Shown: piece after piece, positions 12,437-25,707 of the stretch | Layout: each line of letters opens with the position of its first letter | Numbering within the stretch: the stretch's first letter is position 1 | Assembly (NCBI GenBank): GCA_033065855.1 | Contig: JAVXUO010000405.1 | Span: 1-64,000, forward strand | DNA: 64,000 nt | Source of the DNA: Escallonia rubra | Taxonomy: Eukaryota; Streptophyta; Magnoliopsida; Escalloniales; Escalloniaceae | Reading direction: 5' to 3' | Notes under the pieces: model-generated | The model's input: only the letters and a program-made list of their open reading frames with translations | The model's database searches: none | What the model was told of the DNA's origin: nothing | Translations under genes and position numbers: made by a program

Positions 12437-13445
12437 ACCAAAACAAAGGTTCAGACATGTATTACCACGTATGTTCTTGAAGTAAGTGGTTTCTCATTTT
12501 GTTTCCATTTTGCTTCTGGGTCATTTCGTTGTAACCCGATGTTTTCGTTCTGCAGAAGAGTACTCACACCATCGATGCTTATTCGTCGGATGTGTTGTCG
12601 ATCTCCGGTGACCCCTTTGTACAGATGTTGTATCCAAGTAGAACTCCTGAAAGGGGTTTGTATTATATTCTGCCAGTGAATTATCAACATAAGCACCACT
12701 GTAAGAGAAGAGGGTGATTTTGAGCCATTAATAATGGGAGGAGGAGCATATATCATGTTCATTCAGAAGTTCTTTTTTCTCCTTGTGAGATTGTAGAAGC
12801 CATTATTTGTGTACGAACAATTGGCCCTTTGCTGTCATATTCTTTCATTGCTGGTTGCCTGCCTTAGGTGTATGGTAATTGATTAAATGACAAAGGCTTC
12901 CAAATTTTGGAATCTATAGTTTGCTTCATGTTGATGTTTGTAAGTATATAATCCCCTAGGGGAAGATCAACGAGCTGCACTTCAATGATTTAGGAGGGCC
13001 AACAACCATTACTATTGATCATCTCCATTTCTAGAAGGAAAGATAATTTACCTTTATAGCGCAAAATGATTTCAAAATTCACGCAAGCACTCGCATCTTC
13101 TCTTCAACTCTACCAACAATCGAGAATTCAAATCTTGAGATGCATAATGATAAGCCGTATTATGTACCTATACATTTTTAAGAGTGTTACGTGATGATTA
13201 GTTAACTTTTATTAATACAACAAAACAATCAAAGTTACGTGTCAGGTCGGTCGGACTCACCTTTTTTTGCATAGAACGTCGTTAGAGATTGGTCGGTTTT
13301 GAGAACTTGATCATAATTTAACGATACAAAAAGTTCGACTTATTTACGGTCCTACCAACCAGAATTTATAAAAGAGAGGGAAAAAAGAAAAAGGACGAAG
13401 GTTTGAAGCCCTTAAACAAGATCCAAATGATGCACCTTCATATGG
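12437..13445. other. Intergenic stretch with glucanase 3' flank and TDP2 upstream region
   Basis: The first few hundred bases probably hold the 3' untranslated region of the glucanase gene. Nothing else with coding character or a recognisable repeat is seen up to the zinc-finger gene. Confidence 0.6.
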
Positions 13446-13529
13446 GTGTTTGAAATGATTATGTCCTACAAAAACGCAACCCCTCTATTTCTTCCCCACA
13501 CAAACCCTAGAAAAACCCCAACTTTCTCA

Positions 13530-16500
13530 ATGTCTTGGACCTGCTCAACATGCACCTTCATCAACCCTCAATCCCAAAAACCCACCTGCCAAATCTGCTT
13601 CTCCACCTCACCAAACCCACCCACATCACCACCTTCACCATCAAGGCCCAAATGGGCCTGCAAGGCCTGCACTTTCTTGAACCCTTACCAGAACATGGCC
13701 TGCGACATTTGCGGCACCCGGGCCTCAGCCTCGTATATTCCTAGCCTCGATGATGATGACGAAGAGTTAGATTCCTCTGTTGGGAGTGTTTTCTTGCCGT
13801 TAAAACGGTGTACTACTGGTGTCAAGAGGAAAAGCAGCGAAGACCAGGGTCCGGCCGACGAGGATTTTCTTCATTCGGGTGGGTTTCGTGGGATGAAGTC
13901 GGCTAGTAAGGCAGTGGTTGTTGAGGGTAAGGGAAATTCTTTAAATTTTGATTAATGGGTTTGCTTTGATTATTAATTTGATCGAAATGCGTAATCTTGG
14001 TATAATTTTATGGGTTCAATTGAAAAGTTAATATTTTTTTAGTGTATAGTTATGTGTAAAATCAATCGTGTTATTATTATGAATGTATTCAAAATTCATG
14101 TTGCCACTCGAGGGTTTGTGCAGTTCGATGGGTTTGTTTTCTTGTTAACTTGCTATTGCTGCTAATTCCAATTTACTTTAGCTGGTATAACCTATTTGTT
14201 TCAGTTCATAAGAGTTCTTGCAGATTTAACTGCCCGTCTTTTTAGGTTATTATCATATCCTTGGTTGAAAGAAGAAACGCTCAATTGAAAAGAAAATAAT
14301 TAAATGGTAGCCAAACTGGTTGTTGTATTGCTTCTCATAGCCCATAATTTGGACTGCGTGATTGAATTAGGAATGAGGATGCACGTCTTTTTCTTTTCCT
14401 ATAAATCGTGCTCTTTCAGATATGTGTCTGTGTTAGATCTTTTCTTGTTGCAAATGAATGATCATCAATGTTCTTCCGGGAACCCGCCTTGACCATGCCT
14501 ATGAGTTTCACTATGGGCCTTCAGCTAAGTAGGGAACAAAATTTATATTGGTTCTATGTGGTAAAGCATGATATATAATGTTGGGCCCATTGTCTACTAG
14601 CTTAAGCTTTTAAAGCATATGGTGACTTAATAACGCGTTAGATCTGTATGATCGAGTTTGGATTGGAGTGAAATGTCATTTGAGGTGTATTTGGTGATCA
14701 CGGCTTCTAGAGGGTGGTAATATTATGGTTCTTGGAATAGGTCTGTTAATTCATCTTTAGGGAAAACATTGCTGGTGCAATTTCGAATTCATAGCCTTCG
14801 ATGCCTTAGGGAGTTAATTCCTTGTCCTTGATTGACCTTCATCAGTATCCGAGTGAAGTCGAAATGAGGCAACCCCCTTTTCTTTCATCCATTTCACTCT
14901 CAGGAGCAGGTCACCCCCCAGTAGCCCAGTAGGCCAGTACTATCTGATCAGCTGTGAGCTCTTACGCTTGTATCTCCCGTGTGAAACTGGGATCAAGCGG
15001 CAGCTTTAACAATCTCCTTTGTGGTAGGGCTTGCACCCAACTGTATAATTGCACATGCAACCCACCTAGTCAAGTTCCCTCCACATGCAGTTGTGGACCA
15101 ACTTGGCATTCCACCTCACTGAAGGCTCGTTGTCCATCATCACGGTGTCGCCATTTTCTGGCATACGGTCTAACTCCTCGGCCTCCACAAAAGCTTGCTA
15201 GGTAGTGGCTGTGCCATGGCTTGGGCTTAGGGTTTTGAGCGTTAAAGCAATGGCTAGACGTTCGAGGGGAGTCTTGATCATAAAATGCACTGTCTTAATC
15301 ACACTCTAGCAGCTAAGATCTGAGTACATTTGGTAATTTATGGTTCTGTTCCTTGTAAGTGTTTTAAACGCATCAAATGAGACTTGATTAATGCTTCTAT
15401 TGGCAATTTAGATTTGGTACTATGATGTTTGAAGGTTGCACTAGTAAGTTTGTCCAAAAAGAAACTTCCGAGGTTTGTTTCACTTTTTTCCACTTCTGTC
15501 TTCACTCCTCCTTATTTGATTGCATGTGTCTTTGGGATTTCCGGTTTATAAATGCAAACAGCAACTCGCTTAAAGCAAACTGAATTTCTGCAGATGAGAG
15601 CCCCTCTGGTGCAGATTTGAGAACACTGAAGACTAGCGAAAGCATAGTTGATCTAACCGATGATTTTCTGGATTCTGGTGGGTTCCGCGGCATTAAGTCC
15701 AGGAATAAGGCGGTGGTCATATCAGGTAAGTGTAAGAGCCTAAGAGCACATAAATGCCATTTTTCTTCTTTTCTTGATGGGTTCTGATCCTCTGAAGAGT
15801 TTAAAATCAATGTTACCTGGCATGTGATTCCTTTTGGTCCCGTTCGCGGAGAATGCCACTTACCCGGAATGCGGCACGGTGGGGTAGGTGGAAGGAGGAA
15901 CGTTCACTAGTATATACATGGTGAACATAAAAAACGATTTTCTTTAAACAATGATGGAGAGTTGGTCAAAATCTTAGAGAATTGTATCAGGTCACTCAAT
16001 ATAACTGATTTCTCGATTGTTTTTCGTAAACTGTTCCTGACAATATTCCTCTACCTGTATTCGTCGGAACAGTAAGTCAGATTCCTATAGTTACTTGCCA
16101 GTTTGTTGGTAATTTGTGCAATTAATAAACGTGACTCTTCAGAGTCCTGAACAAAACTCTTTTAACATTACTCTCATTCATTACCCGACCATCATGCTAC
16201 CTTACATATACTTGGGACTTGGATGCACAAGTCAGTAACCTCAAGAGTTAATCAGTCCTCTCTTCATCTCTTCCTCACTGATTAGTGTGTGTGTGTGTGT
16301 CCCCTTTGCTGTGTGGAACACCAAATCATAAAAAAAAGCAGAATACAGGTATACCAGCAATTTCTTGTAGCACTATTTTAGACTAGGCTATTAGTTTGTT
16401 CCTCTATTTGCGAAGAGTAATAATCCTCTGGTTCACAAAATTATTCCTATTAAGTGGTTCATCCGTCTCTTCTTATTTTTACCAATACATCCATGATCTT

Positions 16501-17586
16501 CATGCTGTGCAGACGAGGTGTGCCCTGCCGCAGACATGGGAACACTGAAGATTTTGAGTTACAATGTTTGGTTTCGTGAGGACCTAGAGCTGCACAAGAG
16601 GATGGAAGCTCTTGGTGACCTCATCCAATTACATTCCCCTGATCTGATTTGTTTTCAGGTTTTTCTCATTTTTGTTTCCATACCATGTAAAACTAACTTC
16701 TAGTGTTTATGTAAATGGACTTAGCTCCCTGATGGCTACCTCGTTTTGCAGGAAGTCACTCCCAATATCTACAACATCTTTGAGAAATCAAGGTGGTGGA
16801 ATGTATATGAGTGCTCAGTTTCAAGCAAAAAGGCATTTACAAGACCTTACTTTTGCATGCAGGTTCGATATTTTCCTCTATTATGGTGCTTTTTTGTCTC
16901 GATATTTTAAGTTGTACAGCATTTATCTTTGCATTCTCTTGTTGAGTTTATTTTATGGAGATATTATTCATGCTATATTGATAAATAATTTGCAGTTAAG
17001 CAAAATGCCGGTAAAATCCTTCAGCTGTAAACCTTTCAGTAACTCAGTAATGGGAAGAGAGTTATGTGTGACGGAGGTTCGAGTTCAGGATCAAATGCCA
17101 CTGGTTGTTGCCACCAGCCATCTTGAGAGTCCCTGCCCAGGCCCTCCGAAATGGGATCAGATGTACAGCAAAGAACGTGTAGCCCAAGCAAAGGAGGCGG
17201 TGAACTTCCTGAAGACAAACCCAAATGTGATTTTTTGTGGTGATATGAACTGGGATGACAAGTTGGATGGTCAATTTCCTTTTCCTGATGGGTGGACTGA
17301 TGCCTGGGCTCAGCTAAGGCCTGGAGATGGTGGATGGACCTATGATACCAAGTCCAACGAGATGTTGTCTGGTAACCGGACACTGCAAAAGAGGCTCGAT
17401 CGGTTCATATGCAGTTTGCGGGATTTCAAGATAAATGGGATCGATATGATCGGAAAGGAAGCGATACCAGGCCTATCACATTGCAAAGAGAAGAAAACGA
17501 AAAAAGAAGTCAAGAATTTGATCCTTCCCGTTTTGCCTAGTGATCATTATGGCTTGCTTTTAACAATTTGTGCCCAACAGCACTGA
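13530..17586 (+). CDS. TDP2: Tyrosyl-DNA phosphodiesterase 2-like protein with two RanBP2 zinc fingers
   Basis: Expected to remove topoisomerase II tyrosyl adducts from 5' DNA ends in the nucleus. Five exons (13530-13926, 15594-15725, 16513-16658, 16752-16862, 16996-17586) join in frame to 458 aa. Two RanBP2-type zinc fingers (C5/C8/C20/C23 and C44/C47/C58/C61, each starting W-x-C-x-x-C-T) lead the protein. A linker holds a SUMO-interaction-like motif (SIVDLTDD, 149-156) and a motif repeated at the ends of exons 1 and 2. The exonuclease-endonuclease-phosphatase domain follows, with N194 in SYNVWF, E226 in QEVT, H304 in SHLES, D345/N347 in GDMNWDD and H446 in SDHYG. The frame stays open upstream with an earlier ATG at 13455, so an N-terminal extension of about 25 residues is possible. 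I preferred 13530 because the finger begins right after it. Confidence 0.92.
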
Positions 17587-17833
17587 CTAAGTAAATGAAA
17601 CCAGCTAAAGCTCATTGAAGACTTCATCACCCCTCTCTGGATGCTATGATGTGGAGCCTGCACTTTTGTATATGATGGGAGATGGGAGATGAGAGATGAA
17701 ATGTATGTATAGGCCTTGTCTCTGGTGGAGCTTTTTGGTTCTTACTTATTGTGAAAGTTCTTTTTTACCTAAGGGAATGCTTCACTTGCAAATATTACTA
17801 CTAAATGATGCCTGCATTTCATAACTGGAAGTG

Positions 17834-17863
17834 GAACCATCACCATACAAATGGTGATGGTTC
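17834..17863. repeat. Perfect 13-bp inverted repeat (hairpin)
   Basis: GAACCATCACCAT and its exact reverse complement flank the four-base loop ACAA, 250 bases downstream of the TDP2 stop. A partial second copy of the left arm (GCCATCACCATGCAAATGGT) lies near 17914. It could be a 3' processing structure, an element end or chance. Confidence 0.8.
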
Positions 17864-18054
17864 GAATTGGTTTTCTGCAGTTTTGAGATGGTAGAACATG
17901 TGGAGCCATCACCATGCAAATGGTACGAAATGGTTATTGAAACAAACTAGAAGCAGCACATAGCAAGGAACTCAAAACTGCAGAAAACATCTTAACAAAT
18001 GAAACTCGGGGGATCAGTGTCTGCCGAATCTAGCATCTCCTCATGCATAGGTGA

Positions 18055-18176
18055 TCACGACGAACGGGGTGAAGACACAGCTCCAGACAACGACTTCCCA
18101 TAAGACCCTTCATGATCGTAGCATTTGTGTGCACTGCGTGATTGCCTTGAAGCAGAAGACAGCTTTGTTAACCGAA
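18055..18176 (-). other. Possible orphan terminal exon
   Basis: On the minus strand a splice-acceptor-like sequence (TTCATACCAG) is followed by a frame rich in Ser, Lys and Arg, with residues such as SSASRQSRSAHKC and GSYGKSLSGAVSSPRSS before a TGA. Its composition resembles a flexible protein tail. No convincing upstream exon was found before the rhamnogalacturonan lyase gene, so this may be a remnant or chance. The rest of 17587-18994 shows nothing clear. Confidence 0.2.
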
Positions 18177-18994
18177 CTGGTATGAAGTAATGAGAATAGT
18201 AAAAGTACGTAAACTAACGAATACAAAGCTCCATTCGTGGCCCTTCCTGTTAAATAATTTTCCTGTTTCTGTGATCATCGTGCCATGATTGAAACCCACA
18301 AGACCGACTGCAAATAAGGAGTGGCCAAGGAACCGAAAAAAGAGTGAAGGAGAGGCATGTCCCCTGACATGGATTAGGATAGCATCTTAGCTTTATGAGC
18401 TCGGGATAGAGGGACTTCTGATCCAGAAGTGTGATTGCGGTGGGCAAATACTACCAGAATGGATCCAAAGAGATGGAAAAGGGGGAATACGTAGAGAATT
18501 TGACCATGTGTAGAAGTAGTGTAGACATATGTTGTAGCGGAGGAACTCCTCCATGCTCGGCATCTGCTCCTTCTGCATTGTGAAGGACATGGACATTTGG
18601 AACTTTAACAGCTTTACCTTAGCCAAAGATGTTCTTCTACCAACATATGACTCTCTCCGAGAAACAAGGGGTTCAAATCTGAAAAATAGTTATCTATGAA
18701 TACTCTTAGCCACCGTTTTCATTTTTACTGGCCTTAATTTTGGCCAAGACACCGGACTTGACCATGAAGGCAAAGGCCTTAATTTTGATCAGCTTCACAT
18801 GAAACAATAAAAACAACGATTTGAGCGTCGTCGAGACGCAGGGGCAAGCGGGGCATGGCGGCTGGGGGTGGGGGTGGGGGAGGTGGAGGGGATATTCACT
18901 GTACAGAATTCCTCGAGTACTTTGATTCAAGAAAACTTTTTCTTTTTCCGCTTCAGGTACGAGGATTCGTGTCAAAGTCTCTTGGTTTGCTTGG

Positions 18995-21900
18995 CTATTC
19001 TAGATGCTCAGCTCTTTGAGAATTTACTGGAGCTTCTAGCCGTAGATAATCATATAGGATCCCACACAGTGCATCTCCTTCCCTGGCCTGGGTGAGAAAT
19101 ATGGAGTTGTCTCCCTTGACCAAATTCGATGGGGCAATGTCGACGTTCAAAAGACGGTAAAGACCGTGGATTCCATGACGACAAACTGCATTATCCGTCC
19201 CTAAATTCATAACCTGGAACACGAGGTGTTCTGTATCCACATGATTGACATGGACCTGTAACATATCATTTTTTTCCAAAGAAAGAGAAGCACCTTAAAC
19301 TTTTGGTTAGAAACATAGGATAATCTGTTATAGAAACTAATTTTCGAATCTGTACCAGTAGGTCAGAACGATTTGCTGATGCGACTGCCAATCTCAGTTT
19401 GTAAACTCCACTGGTTACTGAGTTGAGATTGAAGTTGATTTTCCATACTGTTGGGAGATACTTATTTGCTCCCCTCCTGTCATTGGAGACAAAAAGTATG
19501 AAAACATAAATTTCAAGGAACATTGAACAAGGTAGAGGCTCAATTATGCTAGCTCTCACTTGGATGTGTGGAGACAGAGAGAGAGAGAGAGACCTGGCTA
19601 CGTGGGCAAAGAACCAATCTTTTTTTGGATCATTGATGCCTATAGTGAAGTTTTGGTCGACTTCAGGGTGAATGTCTGTATACCTGTCCCACAAGCCATA
19701 TTGCCTAAACCTGTAATGTAGTGTTGCATCTGTGAAAAGAAGGTCTAAGAAACAAGTTCTTACACAAAGTAGAGGCCGGTGCTTACTTCTCGGGGCTGTT
19801 GAGAAATAACTTGTTGACGTACATCGGGTTCACGTCGGGAACATAGAAACCCGTGCTTGTACGATCTGGGAAGCCGATCTCCCACACAGTTGGACCATCT
19901 CTTAGTGGAACATAGATCAAATCGCCAAGTTGTTTCTGTGATCCTGAGGAATTTGAGGATCAGGTATAGAGAAATATGTACAGAATTGCAATCAGTTGGA
20001 CAGAAATTAGCTGCATTTGGACTCGTATGTGTAAACGTCGTCTAATGAAACGTAATTGTACCTGCTGAAATTGTAACAAGTTTTTTGTCAAGGTAGTCTC
20101 CTATGAAACCAGGAACCCAGCCATGAAGTCCATAAACTCCTGGTATAACATTCCTGATGGTAAAATTTCCATCTGAATCTGTTTGTACCCAAAATTGGTA
20201 GTCCTACAAGTAATTAAAGTTTTATCTTAGTCTTGCACTGATATTCTAATCAGAAAGAACTCTTAGAGATGCAGCGTAGGAGTTTTGCACAAAGTGATAC
20301 CTTGCTTTCTAGTTGCCAGGATCCTTCAGTCCTTGCAGCTGATAGACCAACATATGCAGTTTTGGCTGGAATGAGAGAATTCGAAACAAACCTGGAGTGA
20401 TTTCATTACATATCAAAGAAGAAACACCTATTGATCTGAGAACGATGGGGGAGGAAACGAAGGCAAAACATTCTAACCGTATAACTTAATTAGCTGTATC
20501 GAACAAAATGCAAGGAATTGGATTGAGGGAGAGAAGTTTCAGTACCTGTCTTGCACAAGCAGACGTCCTGAAACCGACCCACGTTCCTCAGCAGATAGAT
20601 AGTATGGCGATGAGACGAAATTATATGGCCATGCTGACACTTCATACAGTCTCTAGGAAGAGCAAAACATGAAGATATCAACACCACAATGTTAGTTAGT
20701 ATTTTTCAAGATATTGGCAGTATTTTAAGCATCTTAGGCTTGTCAAACGCCTAAAAATGGTCGGTCTAGTGAGCTTGGCTACCGCTTATGAAAGGAAGAT
20801 AAGAATCTATAAGGTTGTTTTCATTGAAATGAAGTCCTGTTATGATGGAGAAAACAAGATACCTGTTTCTTTGCATCTACCCATAAGTTGTGTGCTTTCG
20901 ATACATCTGGAGTCGAGTTTAGGTATACAAAGAAGGGGCCGAACACCTTTCTCCATGTCTCTCCCTGTTCAAATTGCGTAAGCAGATCTGTTCCAATGTA
21001 ATGAGTTCCATGAAACATCTGTTACACCGAAAACACAGTGAACTGAGTATAAGTGTGCACATCTTTCAATTCCAGGGAGTCTGCAATAGTAAAAATGCGC
21101 TTTTTATGGCCATCAAGAAGAGCACTATCCAGTTCTTTCATGAAATAGTTATAATCATCTAATTAAGTTGGCAATTTGAATCTAAATTGGATACTTCCAA
21201 GCAAATAACTGCGAGAGCACGGGAAAGTTACAGCGAGGCAGGCTGGACCGACGTGGACTGTGAGATTTTGCTTAGTAGGTCCACCATTACGGAACTCATG
21301 GCTGGGAAATATGACCCAGAATCCGATAACGGGAGCAGAACTTATCCAGCCATGGAGTCCTCCATCTTTGTTGTCCATCGAGTACTGGTACTTGTCATCA
21401 ACCTAAATTCATTCAATACATCGAAGTGTTAATTAGTCCTAACTTTCTCTCACAGAATCAGGCATTACTTTTTAGTTCAACTTACCTCGCCTTTGAGATC
21501 CGGATTGATGGGATTTGTTAGCAAAACTGATTCAGGTACAATGAGCTGTTTACTACGGCCTGGAAGTATGTCCTCTGGCATTGGCATTATTCTTTGCTTA
21601 TTGTCCGTGATTGCCATATAGTGGAACCTGTTTCCATTTTCATTAATTAAAGCACTAGCCAGCTTAGCTTCCAAAAATACTCAGAACTTAATGCAAAGTG
21701 TACTTGTCTTGCTGCAACTTGAACACCATCCTTGTTTGGACAAGATCAAAGGCACGGCATCCTGGAGGCCGCTCATAGATCGCATAGCAGTGGAAGCCCG
21801 AAACACCACTTCTCAAAATGTACCTGCACAGCAAGAATACTTCGGGAGCTGAGACAATCTTCTTTTGACCCAAAGCAAGAAGCTTCTGACTCTACAAATA

Positions 21901-22587
21901 TTTACCTCAAGTCAACACTGAGTGGTACTTGTCTTGTGCTTGTAGTCGAAGCATCATAAGTACTCCTGAACGAAACTTCCAATTGATCGTTGCTCTGATG
22001 GACTGTGCTATATTCTGATCCTCTGAGCCTGTTATTCAGAAAGAAACTATGTTTTCAGAGATCCTGGCAACTTTCTAATGCAAATAAGATCCTTTAAGAA
22101 GTAGAAGTATACAGTTGATATTGTACTTGGCCGCCTGGCCAACTCCAGTTTATGTCCCAGTACCTGCAGATTTTGCCCAACATTAGGCGCACGGAAACAT
22201 AAGTAGTACAACTACAAGCGAGGTAAACTTGACTAGAATTTAGCTTTTTATTCGACTCCCAAAAGAGGAAATATTCGTCGCTTAGACTACGTATTGAGCC
22301 ACACCCATCAAACGTCTGAGTTATGAGATTCTGGAACTTACCCTCTACTTGTTTCACCGGACTTGCTGTCTAGAAGGTTGTCCATGCCTCCATACTTTAT
22401 GCCAGTTAATAGTCCCTGTGGCTTCACTATCGTAAGCCTTACCAGCCCATTATCAAGTATTACCTGCACACACATCAAATGTAAAATTTCTTGTGCATCC
22501 GTTGGGGTGTGTGTATGTGAGAGTGAGAGAGAGAGAGAGACTCACATTGGAGCCTTGGTTAATCAACTTCACGTTGGTTTTCGGCAT
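18995..22587 (-). CDS. Rhamnogalacturonan (rhamnogalacturonate) lyase, polysaccharide lyase family 4
   Basis: Cleaves the rhamnogalacturonan I backbone of pectin by beta-elimination. Fifteen exons, read from high to low coordinate: 22587-22546, 22463-22342, 22163-22113, 22028-21906, 21823-21704, 21627-21486, 21402-21232, 21018-20863, 20652-20546, 20391-20301, 20203-20062, 19943-19787, 19710-19594, 19476-19356, 19255-18995. They keep one frame and give 640 aa. The start MPKTNVKLINQGSN leads directly into the lyase domain (DNGLVRLTIVKPQG, GYWDINWSWPGG), as in plant members. The middle part has the fibronectin-III-like segment (YQFWVQTDSDGNFTI, GLHGWVPGFIGDY). A C-terminal CBM-like segment contains VWEIGFPDRT and HGIHGLYRL and ends near LRLEAP. 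No clear signal peptide is seen, as is common in this family. Individual splice sites could be off by a few bases. Confidence 0.93.
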
Positions 22588-23404
22588 AACTAGAAAAATG
22601 AAGTCTCCAAAGATGGCGAAGAGCGATTACTGTGTGTTTGTGTGTGTGTTCAGGTGTTGTTTTGGTCAAGAAGATGATGAATGACTGAATGAGGTGAGCT
22701 GTTGAAGAGCTATGCCCAAGAACAACTGGATCGTTGGTTACTATGAGAACCAGTAGAAGCAGCTCTGGAAAATCTTTCTCTGTATATTCTTTTCCTTGTC
22801 TTTGTCATTGCCTTGCAAGAATTTTCTTTGCTCATTCTTGAGTCATGTCTTGTTTACATCAACTATGTTCATCCAAAGCTTATTTTAGGAATAAATAGCT
22901 ATAGTTGCACACAAATCCTCTTATAGTATTTCTTTTTTATTTCAGTTTGGGAATTTCAGAAGAAATATTGGCCAGGACGTTTCGCTACTTCTGCCATTTC
23001 TGTCGATTTAAACTTCGTAGTAACGGGTACGCTTTGGAGGTAATATTTCATCGTCCATACATTATTGGGGTTCAATTATCCAATTAGAGTGAGTTCCATG
23101 TATGTACCGGAACAGTTTTCACAACTCTTTTATACTATAATTTTTTCAATGAAAGGAAAAAAAATCTCTCTCACGATAATCAAAAATTATTTTTCAGGTG
23201 CAAAATTAGCATACAAACTAAAATAAAATTGACCTCTACCTGAAAATCGAAAATCCATTTTTCACATTTTCGGATATGCTAACATCTGTTTAACACTCGG
23301 GAAGTGTATATATATATATATATACAATTGGCACTTATTACATACTTAGCAGTAAAGATGGAACTTGAATATAAAACCAGCAAGATAAAATAAGGAAAAA
23401 CAAA
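22588..23404. other. Upstream region of the lyase gene, A/T-rich
   Basis: Between the lyase start and the tRNA gene there are short GA and GT microsatellites (near 22525 and 22635) and a TA run near 23309. No coding region or clear TATA box was identified. Confidence 0.55.
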
Positions 23405-23429
23405 TGCGGTGAGCGTGGATCGAACACGC

Positions 23430-23472
<43 letters not shown>

Positions 23473-23477
23473 CCCGC
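23405..23477 (-). tRNA. tRNA-Phe (GAA)
   Basis: The 73-base minus-strand sequence starts GCGGGGATAGCTCAGTTGGG and ends CACGCTCACCGCA. The D-arm A box (TAGCTCAGTTGGG) and T-arm B box (GTTCGATCC) are intact, and the anticodon loop reads ACTGAAGAT with anticodon GAA. It has no intron, and the discriminator base is A. By recall it matches the standard cytosolic plant tRNA-Phe. A T-rich stretch for Pol III termination is not close behind. Confidence 0.97.
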
Positions 23478-24315
23478 GTTGATGTTAAACTCCAACATCT
23501 TTATGGTACATGTACGAATACAAATCCACGTTGGATCGACTATGCCATTGCCATATGAAATATGAACACACCCGTTTGCCACTGAAACACCACTTCAGAA
23601 AATAAAGAAATGATTAATATATTCAAGATGATTATGTATTTACAAAATACTGTCCCTGTGTTTCACTAAGATTTCGAATAGTGGTTATTCAAATTGGATC
23701 ACTAATCGATTTCTAGGTTAGCTTTGCATCTAGGATTCAAATAAATATGACTTTGGGTTGTACCAATCTGAAACCTATGAGAGGATTAATTTCATATCCT
23801 CAGGGACTTATGACCAACCTCTTAGTTATTTAATAAAAACATTTAATAAAAGAGTTTTAACACTGCCTAAACCCACAGAAAAATTATTTAATAAGTCTGT
23901 CCTGTTAAAGGGTGTTGATTATCTTTTTCTCAAGGAACTTATCTGTTCCGAAGAAGTAGGAGGGACGGTTTAGAAAAGAGAAATGATATACTACATGTCT
24001 ACACTGAAAAACTCTACATTCCAGGAGCAGAAAACATTTTACACCATCGATGTATGTTATGCAGCTATTCGTTTTGAATTTTTTTTTGTCACAGTGACAG
24101 ACATGATGAACCATGGGAGAGGGAACAAAATCAAGTGAAACTTAGGGATAAAAAGAGCTAATGACCCCGTATTACATATATTTTTCTCTTCCGGTTACAA
24201 ACGACGCACTAATTTTCCCTCCAGATAAGAAAATGCCGCACAATTAACAAAAGCTATCAAACTTTACGACGCCTTGAGACTAACAGTTACTTTTTGAAAA
24301 ATGAGAACTCTTCCC

Positions 24316-24350
<35 letters not shown>

Positions 24351-25700
24351 CCCACTTTGAACCCCGTCAACCACCCTTACCCCCACAGTGCCACCCTCTT
24401 CCACTGCTGCCTCCATCCCCCCACCACACACACCCCCAGTTCCCCCTCCCCCACTCCGTCACCCCCCGCACCACGACACCACCATACCCCCTTACACACG
24501 CACCCACCTCATGGAAATTAAGTGACGTGACAGATTAGAGGGTGGAAATTTGGGAGAAATTCAAAATGTTTTAAGGTATATAATCATGGATTTTAGCGGC
24601 CGCAATTGTGGAGTGACAAGATATTGGGGAGAGATGTAGAGACCTAAAATTAATAAGAGAATAGGGTTATTGGAGCCAAGAAACAACAAAACAAAACAAA
24701 CATGTCAGCTGGTAGAAGACAGTTTCCTTCTAACATCTTGTCCTTGACAACACCTCAGCCCCCTAATTGGCAGTGAGAAGAGAGCCCATTGCCCTTGTCT
24801 ACCCCCCTCCCAAAATAAGAACACAATGGAAAAAAAATAAAATAAAAAAGTAGTGTTGTCGGTGATTTATATCTGTACACTTGCATCAATCCATCCAACT
24901 GGCAACTAGCAATTTCAGTGAGTTGGCAACATATGGGGGGGTGTTTGAGTTGACCAGGGAGAGCCAGAGTCCAGACCCATCTTCCAGAGTTGGCCTCATA
25001 TGGCAGTGACTAGCTAAGAGAGTTCATTGGTAGTGTGTAACAAAAGATTTAAACTGACCCTTATTCATTTTAATAGGTTTGACCTTGTGGTTATCAGATA
25101 TTCATTTGCATTCTAGTTACATAGGATACACTCTTTCCCATCTGCATGCATGTGCTTTGTAAATGTAAAGCATATATAAAAATTTCATCAGCCTTGACCC
25201 TGAGATCATGTGGTAAGTGGACTATGACCACATAAATTGTTGTATACAGATCGCATATGAGAGTTGGAGCACACATGAATCAAACCAAGTGCTTACAAAA
25301 GGTGGGCTTATCTAAGATTGATTCTGAGACGGTTAAACTTGATTTAATCTGGATTAGATTAAATTAAGCGAGCGTTGTTTGGCATAAATACAGAACTGAT
25401 TAAATTAGCTTCCATAAGTTAAAATACTGATTAAATCAAAATCCAAGATAACGACGATTGTGGATTGATCACTTTCCGTAATCATATATCCAAGTAAAGT
25501 TAGCAGAAATTCCGATCCGATACAAAGAACAATACGGGTAGCATTTATACATGTTTAAAGCGTTCCGAAACATATATCCAATCCGTTAACATCTGTTAGC
25601 ATCATCTAAACGATCCGTTTAACATTCATCCGAAATCGCAGCAGTAAATGGTCAACTAGGAATATTCCCTAACGCAATTAGCGGGCCGAGCTGTAATTCC
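23478..25700. other. Gene-poor intergenic stretch with CA repeat
   Basis: No gene is supported. The stretch includes a CA microsatellite at 24318-24347 followed by C-rich low-complexity DNA to about 24500, then A/T-rich sequence leading into the promoter of the SKS gene. Confidence 0.65.
24318..24347. repeat. CA dinucleotide microsatellite
   Basis: About 15 uninterrupted CA units, a likely length-variable marker. Confidence 0.95.
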
Positions 25701-25707
25701 TAGCGGG

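Noticed and set aside
24294-24521. His/Thr/Pro-rich frame
   Set aside because: It is translated from a CA microsatellite and C-rich sequence.
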